From assembly GCF_004010325.2 (NCBI RefSeq), contig NZ_SADR02000003.1, positions 62,001-126,000 of the forward strand: DNA of 64,000 bases, written 5' to 3'. This DNA is from Mesorhizobium sp. M00.F.Ca.ET.216.01.1.1 (GTDB lineage: Bacteria; Pseudomonadota; Alphaproteobacteria; Rhizobiales; Rhizobiaceae). Below, in pieces: positions 35,956 to 45,686 of this stretch. The notes under the pieces were generated by a model that worked only from the letters and a program-made list of their open reading frames with translations, was not told where the DNA came from and made no database searches. The translations under genes and the position numbers were made by a program. Position 1 is the stretch's first letter; each line of letters opens with the position of its first letter.

Positions 35956-36390
35956 TCACCCCAGCCAATACCTCGGCCCTGGCCCCTTGCGTCCTGCCAT
36001 ATCGGCAGGGTTCGCAAGGCTACAGCGGTCGATCGAAAGGCAGCCGCAACCGATGCACTCGGTAAGCCCGGACCTCAGGCGCTGCAACTCGGCGATGCGC
36101 TGGTCGATGCGCTTGGTCCACTCGCCTGACAACCTCGACCAATCCCGACGCGACGGCACGCGATCGGCTGGCAACTTGGCGAGCTCGGCGCCGATCTCCT
36201 CGAGCGTCAGCCCAATGCGCTGCGCGAAGACGATGAAGGCGACCCGGCGCAGCACAGATCGCGGATAGCGTCTGTGTCCCGAGCCGGCCCGCTCGGATGC
36301 GATCAGCCCGCGCTCCTCGTAGAAACGCAGAGCCGATGAGGCGACGCCGCTGCGCCGCGACACGTCGGTGATGGTCAGCATGGAATCCAT
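35956..36390 (-). CDS. soxR: SoxR-type redox-sensing MerR regulator
   Basis: About 144 residues. The MerR winged helix (TITDVSRRSGVASSALRFYEERGLI) is followed by a dimerisation helix and the [2Fe-2S] motif CIGCGCLSIDRC with Cys112, 115, 117 and 123, the same C-x2-C-x-C-x5-C spacing as SoxR. Start ATG 36390 is used; ATG 36381 is also possible. It is divergent from an SDR/QueA-like operon whose promoter has a SoxR-type palindrome, so redox-cycling compounds or nitric oxide probably induce that operon. Confidence 0.92.
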   Translation of the reverse strand: MDSMLTITDVSRRSGVASSALRFYEERGLIASERAGSGHRRYPRSVLRRVAFIVFAQRIGLTLEEIGAELAKLPADRVPSRRDWSRLSGEWTKRIDQRIAELQRLRSGLTECIGCGCLSIDRCSLANPADMAGRKGPGPRYWLG

Positions 36391-36415
36391 GCATGAACGA
36401 AAGCACGATTCCCGC

Positions 36416-36446
36416 TTGACTTCAAGTTGACTTGAACTTGTAGCAA
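36416..36446 (+). promoter_or_regulatory. SoxR-type promoter with 19-bp spacer and operator palindrome
   Basis: A -35 TTGACT (36416-36421) and a -10 TAGCAA (36441-36446) are separated by 19 bp, the over-long spacing that MerR-family activators correct. Inside the spacer lies TTCAAGT-TG-ACTTGAA (36421-36436), close to the enterobacterial SoxR box core TCAAGTTAACTTGA. It drives the SDR gene starting at 36477. Confidence 0.75.
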
Positions 36447-36476
36447 CGGGTCGTACGGATTGAAGGAGCACCGGCA

Positions 36477-37199
36477 ATGCAGACGAATATCGATCTTCAG
36501 GGACTTCGCGTGGCGGTCACGGGCGGCACGTCCGGCCTAGGACTGGCGCTTGTGCGGCAGCTTACCGCGATGAAGGCGTGCGTCGCCTTCATCGCCCGCA
36601 CCGCCGCGAATGTCGAACGCATCGCCGACGAGACGGGCGCGCACGGCATTGTCGGCGACGTCGGCAAGAAGGACGACATCTACCCGATCGCGTTGCAGGT
36701 CACTGCCAGCCTTGGCGGGCTCGACGTCCTGGTCAACAATGCGTCGAGCCTCGGCCCTGTCCCTTTAGCGCTCCTTGCCGATACCGAATGCGAGGAGCTG
36801 GAAGTGGCGCTCGCCGTCAATCTCGTCGGCGCGTTCCGGCTGACGAAAGCCCTGTTCGGTGCGCTTGCCGCGTCCGCACGCGGGGGCGGTGGCGCGCTGG
36901 TGATCAACATCTCTAGCGATGCGGCGGTCAACGCCTATCCCGGCTGGGGCGCGTATGGCGCGAGCAAGGCCGCTCTTGCCCATCTGACGGCGATTTGGGA
37001 CGAGGAGGCGAAAGCCGACGGCATACCGTTCCTCGCGCTCGACCCTGGCGATATGGACACCTCACTGCATGCGCTCGCGGTCCCTGATGCCGATCCGGCG
37101 ACCTTGAAGCGCCCCGAGCTGGCTGCTGCCGAGATCATCGAAAAGATGCTCGACGCGTTGCCCGTCCGCTCTACGCTTCTCACCGGGGCACATGGATGA
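36477..37199 (+). CDS. Short-chain dehydrogenase/reductase
   Basis: A 240-residue SDR. NAD(P)-binding TGGTSGLGLALVRQL and NNASS, catalytic Ser in INISSDAAVN and Tyr-x3-Lys in YGASKAAL are all present. It probably reduces or oxidises a carbonyl/hydroxyl substrate. It overlaps the next gene (ATGA) and lies behind the SoxR-type promoter, which suggests a role against redox-active compounds such as quinones or phenazines; the substrate is inferred only. Confidence 0.9.
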   Translation: MQTNIDLQGLRVAVTGGTSGLGLALVRQLTAMKACVAFIARTAANVERIADETGAHGIVGDVGKKDDIYPIALQVTASLGGLDVLVNNASSLGPVPLALLADTECEELEVALAVNLVGAFRLTKALFGALAASARGGGGALVINISSDAAVNAYPGWGAYGASKAALAHLTAIWDEEAKADGIPFLALDPGDMDTSLHALAVPDADPATLKRPELAAAEIIEKMLDALPVRSTLLTGAHG

Positions 37200-38293
37200 T
37201 TGCCGCCGACCGTCCCGATCGGCGCTCCGCCAGGCTGTTCGTCGTCGAGGCAGACGGCACGATGAGCGACTTGCCGCGCGCTGTATTCGCGACGCTATTC
37301 GATCCCGGCGACCTGATCGTCGCCAATGACGCCGCGACCTTGCCTGCCAGCTTGCGCGGCACGCATGTCCCTAGCGACGAGACGATCGAGATCCGCCTGG
37401 CAGGCTGGCTGACACTTCCCGATCCAACCCGCTTCGTGGCGATAGCCTTCGGCGCGGGCGATCACCGCACGCGCACGGAAGACCGGCTGCCTCCGCCTCC
37501 GCTGTCACCAGGCGATCGCCTCCGGCTCGGCCCGCTTGAAGCCGTCGTAGAGCGCCTTCTCGACCGTCCTCGGCTTCTAGAGTTGCGCTTCCCAGACAAC
37601 CGCGCAGCGGTGCTTGCAGGACTGGCGCAGCACGGCCGGCCGATCCAATACGCGCATGTTCCCGAACCGTTGGCACTGTGGGATGTTTGGACGAAGATTG
37701 CCGCCGGGCCGGTCGCGTTCGAGGCGCCATCGGCAGGCTTTGCTCTCGACTGGCTCACGCTCCAGGCCTGGCGTCGGCGCGATGTCGGCTTCGCAACACT
37801 CACGCATGCCGCGGGCGTTTCTTCCACCGGCGATGCCGCGCTCGACGCGCGCCTCCCCTTCGACGAGCCGTACCGCATCCCTGAGTACACCGCGACGCAG
37901 GTCGCGCGGGCGAAGCTCCGCGGCAGCCGCATTATCGCGATCGGCACGAGCGTAGTGCGTGCGCTTGAGGCAGCCGCCAATCTTGACGGCAGTGTGCGTG
38001 CCGGAAATGGCATTGCGACAGGGCGTATCGCGCAGGGCACGCGGCTTCGGGTGGTTGATGCGATTCTCACAGGCGTCCACCAGCCCGGCGAAAGCCATTT
38101 CGAGCTCCTGCACGCCTTTGCCGACGAAGCTCTGCTCGCCAAGGCCTCCGCAGCGTTCACCGCGTACCGCTACCGTGCGCATGAATTCGGCGATTCCATG
38201 CTGCTCTATCGCCAACCGCTGCTTCTATCGCGCGAACAGAACCGGGCCGAGGTGCCCGAGACGAAGGCTCTACTCGAGACATGCTATGAGTGA
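37196..38293 (+). CDS. QueA-family protein (S-adenosylmethionine:tRNA ribosyltransferase-isomerase paralogue)
   Basis: A 365-residue protein with the QueA fold. Recognisable blocks include DLIVANDAATLPASLRG, HAAGVSSTGD, YRIPEYTATQVARAK, IAIGTSVVRALEAAA and the end block TGVHQPGESHFELLHAFADEALL. True QueA adds epoxycyclopentanediol to queuosine precursor in tRNA. This copy is translationally coupled to an SDR under a SoxR-type promoter rather than lying beside tgt, and several conserved stretches differ (ILTGVHQPGESHF for TGFHLPRSTLLML). It may have a changed substrate. Confidence 0.82.
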   Translation: MIAADRPDRRSARLFVVEADGTMSDLPRAVFATLFDPGDLIVANDAATLPASLRGTHVPSDETIEIRLAGWLTLPDPTRFVAIAFGAGDHRTRTEDRLPPPPLSPGDRLRLGPLEAVVERLLDRPRLLELRFPDNRAAVLAGLAQHGRPIQYAHVPEPLALWDVWTKIAAGPVAFEAPSAGFALDWLTLQAWRRRDVGFATLTHAAGVSSTGDAALDARLPFDEPYRIPEYTATQVARAKLRGSRIIAIGTSVVRALEAAANLDGSVRAGNGIATGRIAQGTRLRVVDAILTGVHQPGESHFELLHAFADEALLAKASAAFTAYRYRAHEFGDSMLLYRQPLLLSREQNRAEVPETKALLETCYE

Positions 38294-38504
38294 CGGCAGG
38301 ATCGTTAGCATTTCGGGCGCTCGGCGCGCCAGTTGCAGCGGACCAGGATTTGGAATTTGATCCAAAGCGGACCGTCGCCCCCGGCGGAACGTCATATGGC
38401 ACGAGCGCATTCTAAGTTCGTGGTGCACCGCCGAGGCTGGCTGTGAAACGCCCCCGAGTGTGGGAAAAAGGCCGGAATTGGCTTCAAAAGCAAAGGGACC
38501 AGCA
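38294..38504. other. Intergenic region without a clear gene
   Basis: A short frame (ATG 38286 to TGA 38360) overlaps the QueA-like stop but has no recognisable content. No terminator hairpin with a T run was found. Confidence 0.35.
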
Positions 38505-38984
38505 ATGACAATTGCCAAGAACACGATTTGCCTTTGGTACGACAAGGACGCCGAAGCTGCAGCCCGCTTCTATGCCGAGACTTTTCCTGACAGCTCGGTA
38601 AGTGCCGTCCACCGCGCTCCCAGCGACTATCCGGCCGGCAAGGCGGGTGACGTGCTGACGGTCGATTTCACGGTCGCCGGCATCCCCTGTCTCGGCCTCA
38701 ATGGCGGGCCCGCGTTCAAACACAACGAAACCTTCTCCTTCCAGATCGCCACCGATAATCAGCAGGAGACCGACCGCTACTGGAACGCCATCGTCGGCAA
38801 TGGCGGCCAGGAAAGTGCGTGCGGTTGGTGCAAGGACAAATGGGGCATCTCCTGGCAAATCACGCCGCGCGTGCTGACCGAGGCGCTGGCGGCCGGCGGC
38901 GATGAAGCAAAACGCGCCTTTGATGCTATGATGGATATGAAGAAAATCGACGTCGCAGCGATCGAGGCGGCTCGGCGCGGCTGA
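38505..38984 (+). CDS. VOC-family protein (3-demethylubiquinone methyltransferase-like/PhnB)
   Basis: A 159-residue protein beginning NTICLWYDKDAEAAARFYAETFPDS, with the later block FSFQIATDNQQETDRYWNAI and GWCKDKWGISWQITP. This is the PhnB-like VOC subgroup, often annotated as 3-demethylubiquinone-9 methyltransferase without proof of that activity. ATG 38505 gives the standard N-terminus and has AAAGGGA upstream. Its relation to the SoxR module upstream is unclear. Confidence 0.87.
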   Translation: MTIAKNTICLWYDKDAEAAARFYAETFPDSSVSAVHRAPSDYPAGKAGDVLTVDFTVAGIPCLGLNGGPAFKHNETFSFQIATDNQQETDRYWNAIVGNGGQESACGWCKDKWGISWQITPRVLTEALAAGGDEAKRAFDAMMDMKKIDVAAIEAARRG

Positions 38985-39126
38985 CGGTCCGAGGTTAACC
39001 TGTTGCCGACGTTCATCTGTTGCACTTTCCGTAATGCGCCTGATCAACCGGCAATCCGGCATCTATTCTGACGAACCGGGCCCGTGGATCTTCTTTACCG
39101 TTTGCCCGATTTCGCAACAGCGCTGA

Positions 39127-40206
39127 TCAAAGCGCATTTCCGTCCGGGCCGAACAGGTGACAGCGTTGAGGATCGATGCTGACTGTCAATGTCTCTCCCG
39201 CGCGCACCGGTTGCTGGCCGTCGAGCGCGACGGTAAGGCTCTGACCGCCCTTCATTGAGGCGTAAAGGATGGTCTGGCCCCCGAGATGTTCGACGAGGTC
39301 GACCCTTGTATCGCCGATCGTCGTACCGTGTTCGCCGACGGTGATGTGTTCGGGACGGGCCCCAAACGTCACACGATCTCCCGCTTTTGCCGCACCTATC
39401 GGGCGTGGCAGGCTGATTGTCTGACCGTTCAAATGGACTGAGGTCATTCCGTCATTCGATCTGGCCAGTTCGCCTTCGATGAAGTTCATCTTGGGCGAAC
39501 CGATGAAGCCGGCCACGAACTTGTTGACGGGCTTGTTGTAGAGATCGAGCGGCGCCCCCACCTGCTCGATCCGGCCGGAATTGAGAACGACGATCTTGTC
39601 GGCCATCGTCATTGCCTCGACCTGATCGTGCGTCACGTAGATCATCGTGTTGCCGAGGTTTTGATGGAGCTTCGAAATCTCCACGCGCATCTGCACACGC
39701 AATTCGGCATCGAGGTTGGAGAGCGGTTCGTCGAAAAGGAAGATCTTCGGCTCGCGCACGATGGCACGGCCGATCGCCACGCGCTGGCGCTGGCCGCCGG
39801 AAAGGGCTTTCGGCCGCCGGTTGAGCAATTGCGAAATCTGCAGGATCTCGGCGGCGTGTTCGACGCGTCGCGCGATCTCGCTTTTCTTCATGCCCGCCGT
39901 CTCCAGGCCAAAGGCGAGGTTCTTGTAGACGGTCATGTGCGGATAAAGCGCGTAGGACTGGAAGACCATGGCGATGCCGCGCCGCGCGGCCGGCACTTCG
40001 TTCATCCGCTCCCCGTCGAGGAAGAGCGAGCCCCCGGAGATCAGTTCGAGCCCGGCGATCATCCGGAGCAGTGTCGACTTGCCGCAGCCGGACGGGCCGA
40101 CGAAGACGGCGAATTCCCCGGGATCGATCTCCAGGTCGATGCCACGGATGACCTCGTGCTCGCCGTAGCGCTTGACCACTTTCTGCAGCGAGACGTTCGT
40201 CGCCAT
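39127..40206 (-). CDS. ABC sugar transporter ATPase (UgpC/MsmK type)
   Basis: About 359 residues from ATG 40206, which has GAGGAGGAACG upstream; the longer open frame to 40515 is not protein-like. Walker [15 protein letters not shown]-loop [14 protein letters not shown], signature [17 protein letters not shown], Walker [17 protein letters not shown] and a TOBE end domain (FGARPEHI) are present. It energises the permeases encoded at 42375-44208 and closes that operon. Confidence 0.94.
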   Translation of the reverse strand: MATNVSLQKVVKRYGEHEVIRGIDLEIDPGEFAVFVGPSGCGKSTLLRMIAGLELISGGSLFLDGERMNEVPAARRGIAMVFQSYALYPHMTVYKNLAFGLETAGMKKSEIARRVEHAAEILQISQLLNRRPKALSGGQRQRVAIGRAIVREPKIFLFDEPLSNLDAELRVQMRVEISKLHQNLGNTMIYVTHDQVEAMTMADKIVVLNSGRIEQVGAPLDLYNKPVNKFVAGFIGSPKMNFIEGELARSNDGMTSVHLNGQTISLPRPIGAAKAGDRVTFGARPEHITVGEHGTTIGDTRVDLVEHLGGQTILYASMKGGQSLTVALDGQQPVRAGETLTVSIDPQRCHLFGPDGNAL

Positions 40207-40244
40207 GCTTCGTTCCTCCTCAACCATCGCGGATGGAGCCAACA

Positions 40245-41315
40245 TCATACGGGTCTCCAACTCTGGTATTTTGCACTTTCCGGCCCGACCGGAAATTTCA
40301 CCTCGGAGCGGGTTTCCGACGATTCGTAGAAAGCGGTGACGAGTTCGAGGGCGGCTCGCGCGTCGACCGTCGTCACCGGCAACGGTCCGGCCGAGACGAG
40401 CGCTTCGTGGAAAAGCCTCATCTGCGTCTCGAAGCGGATCGGCATGGGCTGCCAGCCTGCAAGAAGCGCATCGATCTTCCTGCCGATCTCCTCGGAGACC
40501 GGGACGATCTTCCACGGATCCTGGCCGGGGCTATAAGGCTCGTGATTGCTTTCGATCAGAACATTCTCGAAGCACATTCTGAGCCGGCTGATCTGCTCGA
40601 CCGAGCCGAGCGTCGCGCTGATCGTCGCCAGGGCGCCGTTTTGCATGAGCAGACTGGCGCTCGCGCAATCCTCTACCTCGATATCGTTGACGCGCGTCGA
40701 GACGCGGCCGAACAGCGCTTCGATCGGCCCCATCAGATAGGTCAGCATGTCGTGCAGGTGGATCGACTGGGTCATGAGCACGCCGCCGAGCTCCGTCGCC
40801 CATTTGCCGCGCCACGGCACGGCGTAATATTCCGGTGTGCGGATCCAGTGCGTCTCGCAGGTCGCAGCGTAAGGCTTGCCGGCGAGGCCCGCGTCGATGA
40901 TGCGCTTGGCCTTCTGCACACCGTCGCCATAGCGGTACTGGAAGATCGGCATGAGCCGGCCGCGCGCGGATTTTTCGAGTTCGATGATGGTATCCGCATC
41001 GGCCAGCGAGCCGACGAGTGGCTTTTCACAGACGACATGCTTGCCGGCGGCGAGTGCCTGGCTGATCAGCTCGAAATGGATGCTCGGCGGCGTGCAGATG
41101 TCGATGATGTCGATGTCGTCCATGTTGATCACGTCGGCGAAGCGCGTTGTCCGCCGCTCGATGCCGAATTCGCTGCCGATCGCCTCCAGCCGTTCCTCGT
41201 TCAGATCGCAGAGCGCGGCAAGCTCGAAACGGTCAGGATGCGGCAGGTAGCCCTCCACGATGTGCGAACGGCCTATGCCCAGACCGATGATGGCGACTTT
41301 CTTGATGTCCGGCAT
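40245..41315 (-). CDS. Gfo/Idh/MocA-family dehydrogenase
   Basis: A 356-residue NAD(P)-dependent oxidoreductase. The Rossmann motif is [13 protein letters not shown], and the cofactor/catalytic block is [16 protein letters not shown] second-domain helix carries the substrate-site region ([14 protein letters not shown]). Members oxidise sugars, cyclitols or glycosides at one hydroxyl. It follows another Gfo/Idh gene by 5 nt in the transporter operon. Confidence 0.9.
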   Translation of the reverse strand: MPDIKKVAIIGLGIGRSHIVEGYLPHPDRFELAALCDLNEERLEAIGSEFGIERRTTRFADVINMDDIDIIDICTPPSIHFELISQALAAGKHVVCEKPLVGSLADADTIIELEKSARGRLMPIFQYRYGDGVQKAKRIIDAGLAGKPYAATCETHWIRTPEYYAVPWRGKWATELGGVLMTQSIHLHDMLTYLMGPIEALFGRVSTRVNDIEVEDCASASLLMQNGALATISATLGSVEQISRLRMCFENVLIESNHEPYSPGQDPWKIVPVSEEIGRKIDALLAGWQPMPIRFETQMRLFHEALVSAGPLPVTTVDARAALELVTAFYESSETRSEVKFPVGPESAKYQSWRPV

Positions 41316-41320
41316 GCTTC

Positions 41321-42346
41321 TTATTTCTGTGTTTGGGAGGAAGAAGAGATTTCGGCAAGCGCCTGCGCCTTGAGGGCAAGCTCCATCGCCTTGAAGCAGT
41401 GCTCCTGTCCCATCGCCGTCTCTGTGCGATCGCGGATGTCAGCGGCAAGCTGACGTCCGTAGGGAAGCTCGACATGGCAGCAGTCGATATGGCGCACGCC
41501 GCTTCTGTCGACGATAAACAGATGGTCTTTGTCTTGACGCCCGGCGATGTCGATGTACTTGCGCAGTTCGATCGTGCCTTCTGTGCCGACGATGAAGAGC
41601 CGTCCGTCCCCCCAGGTTGGCAGCCCGTCCGGCGTGAACCAGTCGACGCGGATATAGCCCGTAGCGGTGGGCGTCCTGAGGTGGATGTCGCCATAGTCCT
41701 GCAGGCCCGGCGTGTCGGGATTGGCGCGGTTGGCGACCGTTGCCGACAGCACTTCTGCCTCGAGCGAATTGGTAAAGAACAGGAACTGCTCGCATTGATG
41801 GGCTGCGATGTCGGCGATTATCCCGCCATAACGGGGGCGGTCGAAAAACCAGTCCGGCCGCGTCGGCTTGCGCAGCCGGTGCGGTCCGAGGCCGGTCGTG
41901 TGGATCACCTTGCCGATCGCGCCCGCCTTTACCAGTTCGCCCGCCTTGACCGTCGAGGCGGTCTCGAAATGCTCGGAATAGAGGATCGATACGATGCGGC
42001 GGGTTTCGGCCTGCACCTTGCGCACCTCTGCCAACTGTTCGAGCGTCACCATGCCGGGCTTGTCGAGCATCACGTCCTTGCCGTGACGCATGGCGTCGAT
42101 CGCAACGCCGGCGCGCTCGTCCGAAATCGCCGCGCTGACGACGAGCTGGATCGAGGGATCTTCGAGGATCCGCCGCCGATCGTCGGCACGCTCAGCCTGC
42201 GGAAAGCGTTCCTTGAAAGTTCTCGCGAGGTCGTCCTCGATAGCCTGGAAGGAGACCAGTTCGGCGCCGGCCCTCAGCATCACGTTGACCTGGCCGTAGA
42301 CATGGTCGTGGTTGAGGCCGATGGCGGCAAAGCGCAAGGCGCTCAT
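41321..42346 (-). CDS. Gfo/Idh/MocA-family dehydrogenase
   Basis: A 341-residue oxidoreductase with N-terminal AAIGLNHDHVYGQV in place of the strict GxGxxG motif, the block DVMLDKPGMVTLEQL (DKP instead of EKP) and GGIIADIAAHQCEQFLFF, which supplies the catalytic His/Asp region. The altered glycine loop suggests a divergent cofactor site. It sits between a permease and a second dehydrogenase. Confidence 0.87.
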   Translation of the reverse strand: MSALRFAAIGLNHDHVYGQVNVMLRAGAELVSFQAIEDDLARTFKERFPQAERADDRRRILEDPSIQLVVSAAISDERAGVAIDAMRHGKDVMLDKPGMVTLEQLAEVRKVQAETRRIVSILYSEHFETASTVKAGELVKAGAIGKVIHTTGLGPHRLRKPTRPDWFFDRPRYGGIIADIAAHQCEQFLFFTNSLEAEVLSATVANRANPDTPGLQDYGDIHLRTPTATGYIRVDWFTPDGLPTWGDGRLFIVGTEGTIELRKYIDIAGRQDKDHLFIVDRSGVRHIDCCHVELPYGRQLAADIRDRTETAMGQEHCFKAMELALKAQALAEISSSSQTQK

Positions 42347-42374
42347 GCGACAATTCCTTTCAGGGGCGTCCGGT

Positions 42375-43259
42375 TCAGCGTTTCAGCCCGGCGGTTGCGA
42401 TGCCTTCGATCAGAAGGCGCTGGAAGAACAGGAAGATGAGGAATACCGGAACCAGCGACAGGCTCGACATGGCGAACAGGCCGCTCCAGTCCGAACTCCC
42501 GGTCGAGTCCACGAAGGATCGAAGGCCGAGCTGAACCGTGTAGGTGTTGATATCGGAGAGATAGATCAGTGGACCGAAGAAGTCGTCCCAGGTCCACAGG
42601 AACGAGAAGATCGCGGCCGTCGCGAGCACCGGCAGCGAAAGCGGCAGCATGACCTTCCAGTAAATGCGCCACGCGCTGCAGCCGTCCATCATCGCCGCCT
42701 CGTCGAGCTCGCGCGGGATGCCGCGGAAGAACTGCACCATCAGGAAGATGAAAAAAGCGTCGACGGCGAGGAACTTCGGCACGACGAGCGGCAGGAAGGT
42801 CTTCACCCATCCGAGTTCGAGGAAGAGAATATATTGCGGGATCAGCGTGACGTGATAGGGCAGCATCAGTGTACCGAGCATCAGCGCGAACCAGAAGTTC
42901 CGCCCCCAAAATTTCAGCCGCGCGAATGCGAACGCGGCGAGCGAGCAGGACATCACGTTGCCGATGACCGAGAGCACCGCAATGACGAGCGAGTTCCAGA
43001 AGAACTTGCCGAAAGAGACCTGGGTGCCTTCCCATCCGCGGATATAGGAACTGAAATCGAAATGGCTTGGCACCAGCGACGCCGTGCCGAAGATCTCGTT
43101 CTGGTCCTTTACCGATCCCGCCAGCATCCAGATCAGCGGATAGAGCATGACGATCGATGCGGCGATCAGTGCCGTATGAATGGCGATCGAAAGCAGGCGC
43201 GAGCGCTCCGTGGGCGGCTCGATGGCGTCGGCGGCGGTAGCGAACGTTGCATCACTCAT
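42375..43259 (-). CDS. ABC sugar transporter permease (MalG type)
   Basis: A 294-residue protein with six membrane segments and the EAA loop IPRELDEAAMMDGCSAWRIYWKVMLPLSLP. It overlaps the upstream permease gene by 8 nt. Confidence 0.93.
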   Translation of the reverse strand: MSDATFATAADAIEPPTERSRLLSIAIHTALIAASIVMLYPLIWMLAGSVKDQNEIFGTASLVPSHFDFSSYIRGWEGTQVSFGKFFWNSLVIAVLSVIGNVMSCSLAAFAFARLKFWGRNFWFALMLGTLMLPYHVTLIPQYILFLELGWVKTFLPLVVPKFLAVDAFFIFLMVQFFRGIPRELDEAAMMDGCSAWRIYWKVMLPLSLPVLATAAIFSFLWTWDDFFGPLIYLSDINTYTVQLGLRSFVDSTGSSDWSGLFAMSSLSLVPVFLIFLFFQRLLIEGIATAGLKR

Positions 43260-44208
43260 CGTAGTGCACCCAGTAGCGTGCCGAGAGGAACGAGAAGGCC
43301 GTGAAGACCGCGATGATGATCACGAGGATCCAGGCGAGAGCCGCCGCGTACCCCATGCGGAAATAGCCGAAGCCTTCCTGGTAGAGGTAGAGCGTATAAA
43401 AGAGGGTCGAATCGATCGGCCCGCCGGTTCCGGACGAGATGACGTAGGCCGGCGTGAACGCCTTGAAGGCGTCGATCGTCTGGACGACCGCGTTGAAGAA
43501 GATCACGGGCGTCAACAATGGCAGCGTGATCTTGAAGAATATGCGCGTCTTGGACGCTCCGTCCAGGCTCGCCGCCTCATACATGTCGATGGGAATTTGC
43601 CTGAGGCCAGCCAGGAAGATGATCATCGGCGAACCGAACTGCCAGATCGCGAGAACGATCAGCGTGTAGAGCGAGTAGTTCGGATTTGATATCCAGCTCG
43701 GCCCCTCTATCCCGAATTGCCAGAGTATGGTGTTGACCACGCCGTCGCTGTCGAAAAGCTGGCGCCAGAGCACGGCGATCGCCACGCTCGAGCCGAGCAG
43801 CGAGGGGAGATAGAAGATCGCGCGATAGACCGGAAGGCCCTTGATGCCGCGATTGAGCAGGAGTGCGACCGCAAGTGCGAAGACGAGCTTCAGGGGAACC
43901 GAGCATATGACATAAAACAGCGTCACCTTCATCGACGAGATGAACTTGTCGTCGCCAGTGGCGATGCGCGCATAGTTGTCGAGACCAACCAGATGCGGCG
44001 GCTGCAGCAAATTGTAGTCGGTGAAGGAGAGGAAGAGGGAAACCAGCGCCGGCCCGAGCGTCAGGCCGAAGAAGCCGATGAACCAGGGCAGCAGGAACAG
44101 ATAAGCCGGCGCGTTGCGTGCAAGGGCGCCGGGAAACTTCTGGCGTGGCGCGAGAGTGGATATGCGGACGACCGGCTCGCCGGCAATGGCGGTGCGCTGG
44201 TTTCCCAC
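43252..44208 (-). CDS. ABC sugar transporter permease (MalF type)
   Basis: About 318 residues from GTG 44208, preceded by AGAGGGTGA and starting 4 nt after the binding-protein stop. ATG 44268 is in frame but would overlap the binding-protein gene by about 55 nt. Six membrane segments and the EAA loop PIDMYEAASLDGASKTRIFFKITLPLLTP are present. Confidence 0.9.
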   Translation of the reverse strand: MGNQRTAIAGEPVVRISTLAPRQKFPGALARNAPAYLFLLPWFIGFFGLTLGPALVSLFLSFTDYNLLQPPHLVGLDNYARIATGDDKFISSMKVTLFYVICSVPLKLVFALAVALLLNRGIKGLPVYRAIFYLPSLLGSSVAIAVLWRQLFDSDGVVNTILWQFGIEGPSWISNPNYSLYTLIVLAIWQFGSPMIIFLAGLRQIPIDMYEAASLDGASKTRIFFKITLPLLTPVIFFNAVVQTIDAFKAFTPAYVISSGTGGPIDSTLFYTLYLYQEGFGYFRMGYAAALAWILVIIIAVFTAFSFLSARYWVHYDE

Positions 44209-44212
44209 GAGG

Positions 44213-45499
44213 TCACCCTCTCTTGAGGTTTGCCGCCGCCTGCTCGGCGAATTTTGCTCCTCCCTCATCGGTTGACAACTTGCCGAAGGCGACCTCCTCG
44301 GCCACCTTCTTCAGGAAGAAGCCGTTCTCGCCGGCGCCGTTTGGCGGAGGCGGCGGCAGCGTGCCGACCTTGGGCGTCAGCATCTGGATATAATCGGCCA
44401 TCTCCTTGCCGAGATCATCGAGATCCGGCGTCAGTTCGTTGCGGATTTTCTCCGATGCCGGCACGCCGCGCTCGACACCGAGCGCCTTGGCGCCGTCGGG
44501 GTCCTCGACGAGGAAATTGACGAAAGCGACGGCAGCGTCCGCGTTTTTCGAGGTGGCCGAGACGCTCATCAGCATCGACGGCTTTAGGTACTGCCCGGGT
44601 TTCGCGTCGTCTGCGGGAACGGGGTAGCTGATCATCCCGAGCTTTTCCTTGTTGATCGCCTGATAGCCGACGAACTGGTTCGAATGGGCGAAGCTGATGG
44701 TGGCCTTGCCCTGCGAGATCATGCTGGTCTCGATCGTCTGCTGGTCAAGCGCCTGCATGTCGGCTGGTACGCACGCTTCCATCTCACGCAGCTTCGACCA
44801 ATAGTCGAACCAGCCGGCCGTATCCTTGGCGTCGAATGCAAGATTGCCGTCGTTCGTGTAGAGCGCCTTTCCGCGCTGGCGCAGCCAGCCCTCGAAGGCG
44901 GGCTCGAGGCCGCTCGCATCGGCGGTACCGTAGAAACTGCGGCGCTTCTTGGCTTTCGTCAGCTTTGCGCAGGTCTCGGCAAAATCGTCCCAGGTTGTGC
45001 CGTTGGTCGGCGCGTCGACGCCGGCTTCCTTCCAGGCAATCGTATTGACCATGACGGCGCTCGAATTCACGCCGAGATTGACGCCGTAGAGCTTGCCATC
45101 GACCTTGCCGGAATCGATGTTCGCCTGTCCGAAATCGCTGATTTTCAGGGATTTATCCAGGTAAGGGGTGAAATCGAGCAGCGCGCCGCGACGCGCATAT
45201 TCGAAGATGTAGCGATAGTCCATCTGGATCAGGTCCGGTGCATTGCCGCCGGCCGCCTGCGTTGCCAGACGTGTCCAGTAATTGTCCCATCCGAAGGATT
45301 CGCCCTCTATCGAAACGTCGGGATTCTTGCTCTGATAGAGCGTCATCGCATTGTGGGTGCGGTCGGCGCGCTCCTTCGAGCCCCACCAGAGAAAGCGTAT
45401 TGAAGTCGCGGCGCTGGCGCGGTTGAGGCTGGCAGCGCCGAGTGCAAGCGTGGTCGCTGTGCCAATCAGAAATTGGCGGCGGTCGATCGTGAAGGTCAT
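44213..45499 (-). CDS. ABC transporter sugar-binding protein with Tat-type signal
   Basis: A 428-residue precursor. The signal reads DRRQFLIGTATTLALGA and the mature part starts near SAATSIRFLWWGSKERADRT. It is a family-1 sugar-binding protein and the first gene of the minus-strand transport operon. It is a paralogue of the orphan binding protein at 57211 (both have xxWWGSxxRAxRT near the start and DxGYWT/DNYWTRLAT). A TetR operator copy lies in its upstream region at 45553. Confidence 0.93.
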   Translation of the reverse strand: MTFTIDRRQFLIGTATTLALGAASLNRASAATSIRFLWWGSKERADRTHNAMTLYQSKNPDVSIEGESFGWDNYWTRLATQAAGGNAPDLIQMDYRYIFEYARRGALLDFTPYLDKSLKISDFGQANIDSGKVDGKLYGVNLGVNSSAVMVNTIAWKEAGVDAPTNGTTWDDFAETCAKLTKAKKRRSFYGTADASGLEPAFEGWLRQRGKALYTNDGNLAFDAKDTAGWFDYWSKLREMEACVPADMQALDQQTIETSMISQGKATISFAHSNQFVGYQAINKEKLGMISYPVPADDAKPGQYLKPSMLMSVSATSKNADAAVAFVNFLVEDPDGAKALGVERGVPASEKIRNELTPDLDDLGKEMADYIQMLTPKVGTLPPPPPNGAGENGFFLKKVAEEVAFGKLSTDEGGAKFAEQAAANLKRG

Positions 45500-45552
45500 C
45501 CTGGTCTCCTCCCAGCTCAGATGATGAACTTTCGAACTTGCTTTTCAGCAAA

Positions 45553-45568
45553 TAACTATTTGGTTACA
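45553..45568. promoter_or_regulatory. TetR operator copy 1
   Basis: Read on the minus strand the site is TGTAACCAAATAGTTA. It differs at one base from the site at 46452-46467 on the plus strand. It lies 54 nt upstream of the binding-protein start and 119 nt upstream of the divergent TetR gene, so one protein could control both. Confidence 0.7.
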
Positions 45569-45686
45569 AGTTGGATAGAATCCGTTTGGCTGTCAAGCGA
45601 CAATCGGAAGGCAAATGCCGGCAGACGTTTGGCGAAAAGTGAGAACGGTCTATTTTCAGACAGATAGCGCAGCAAGAGAGGTGCAT

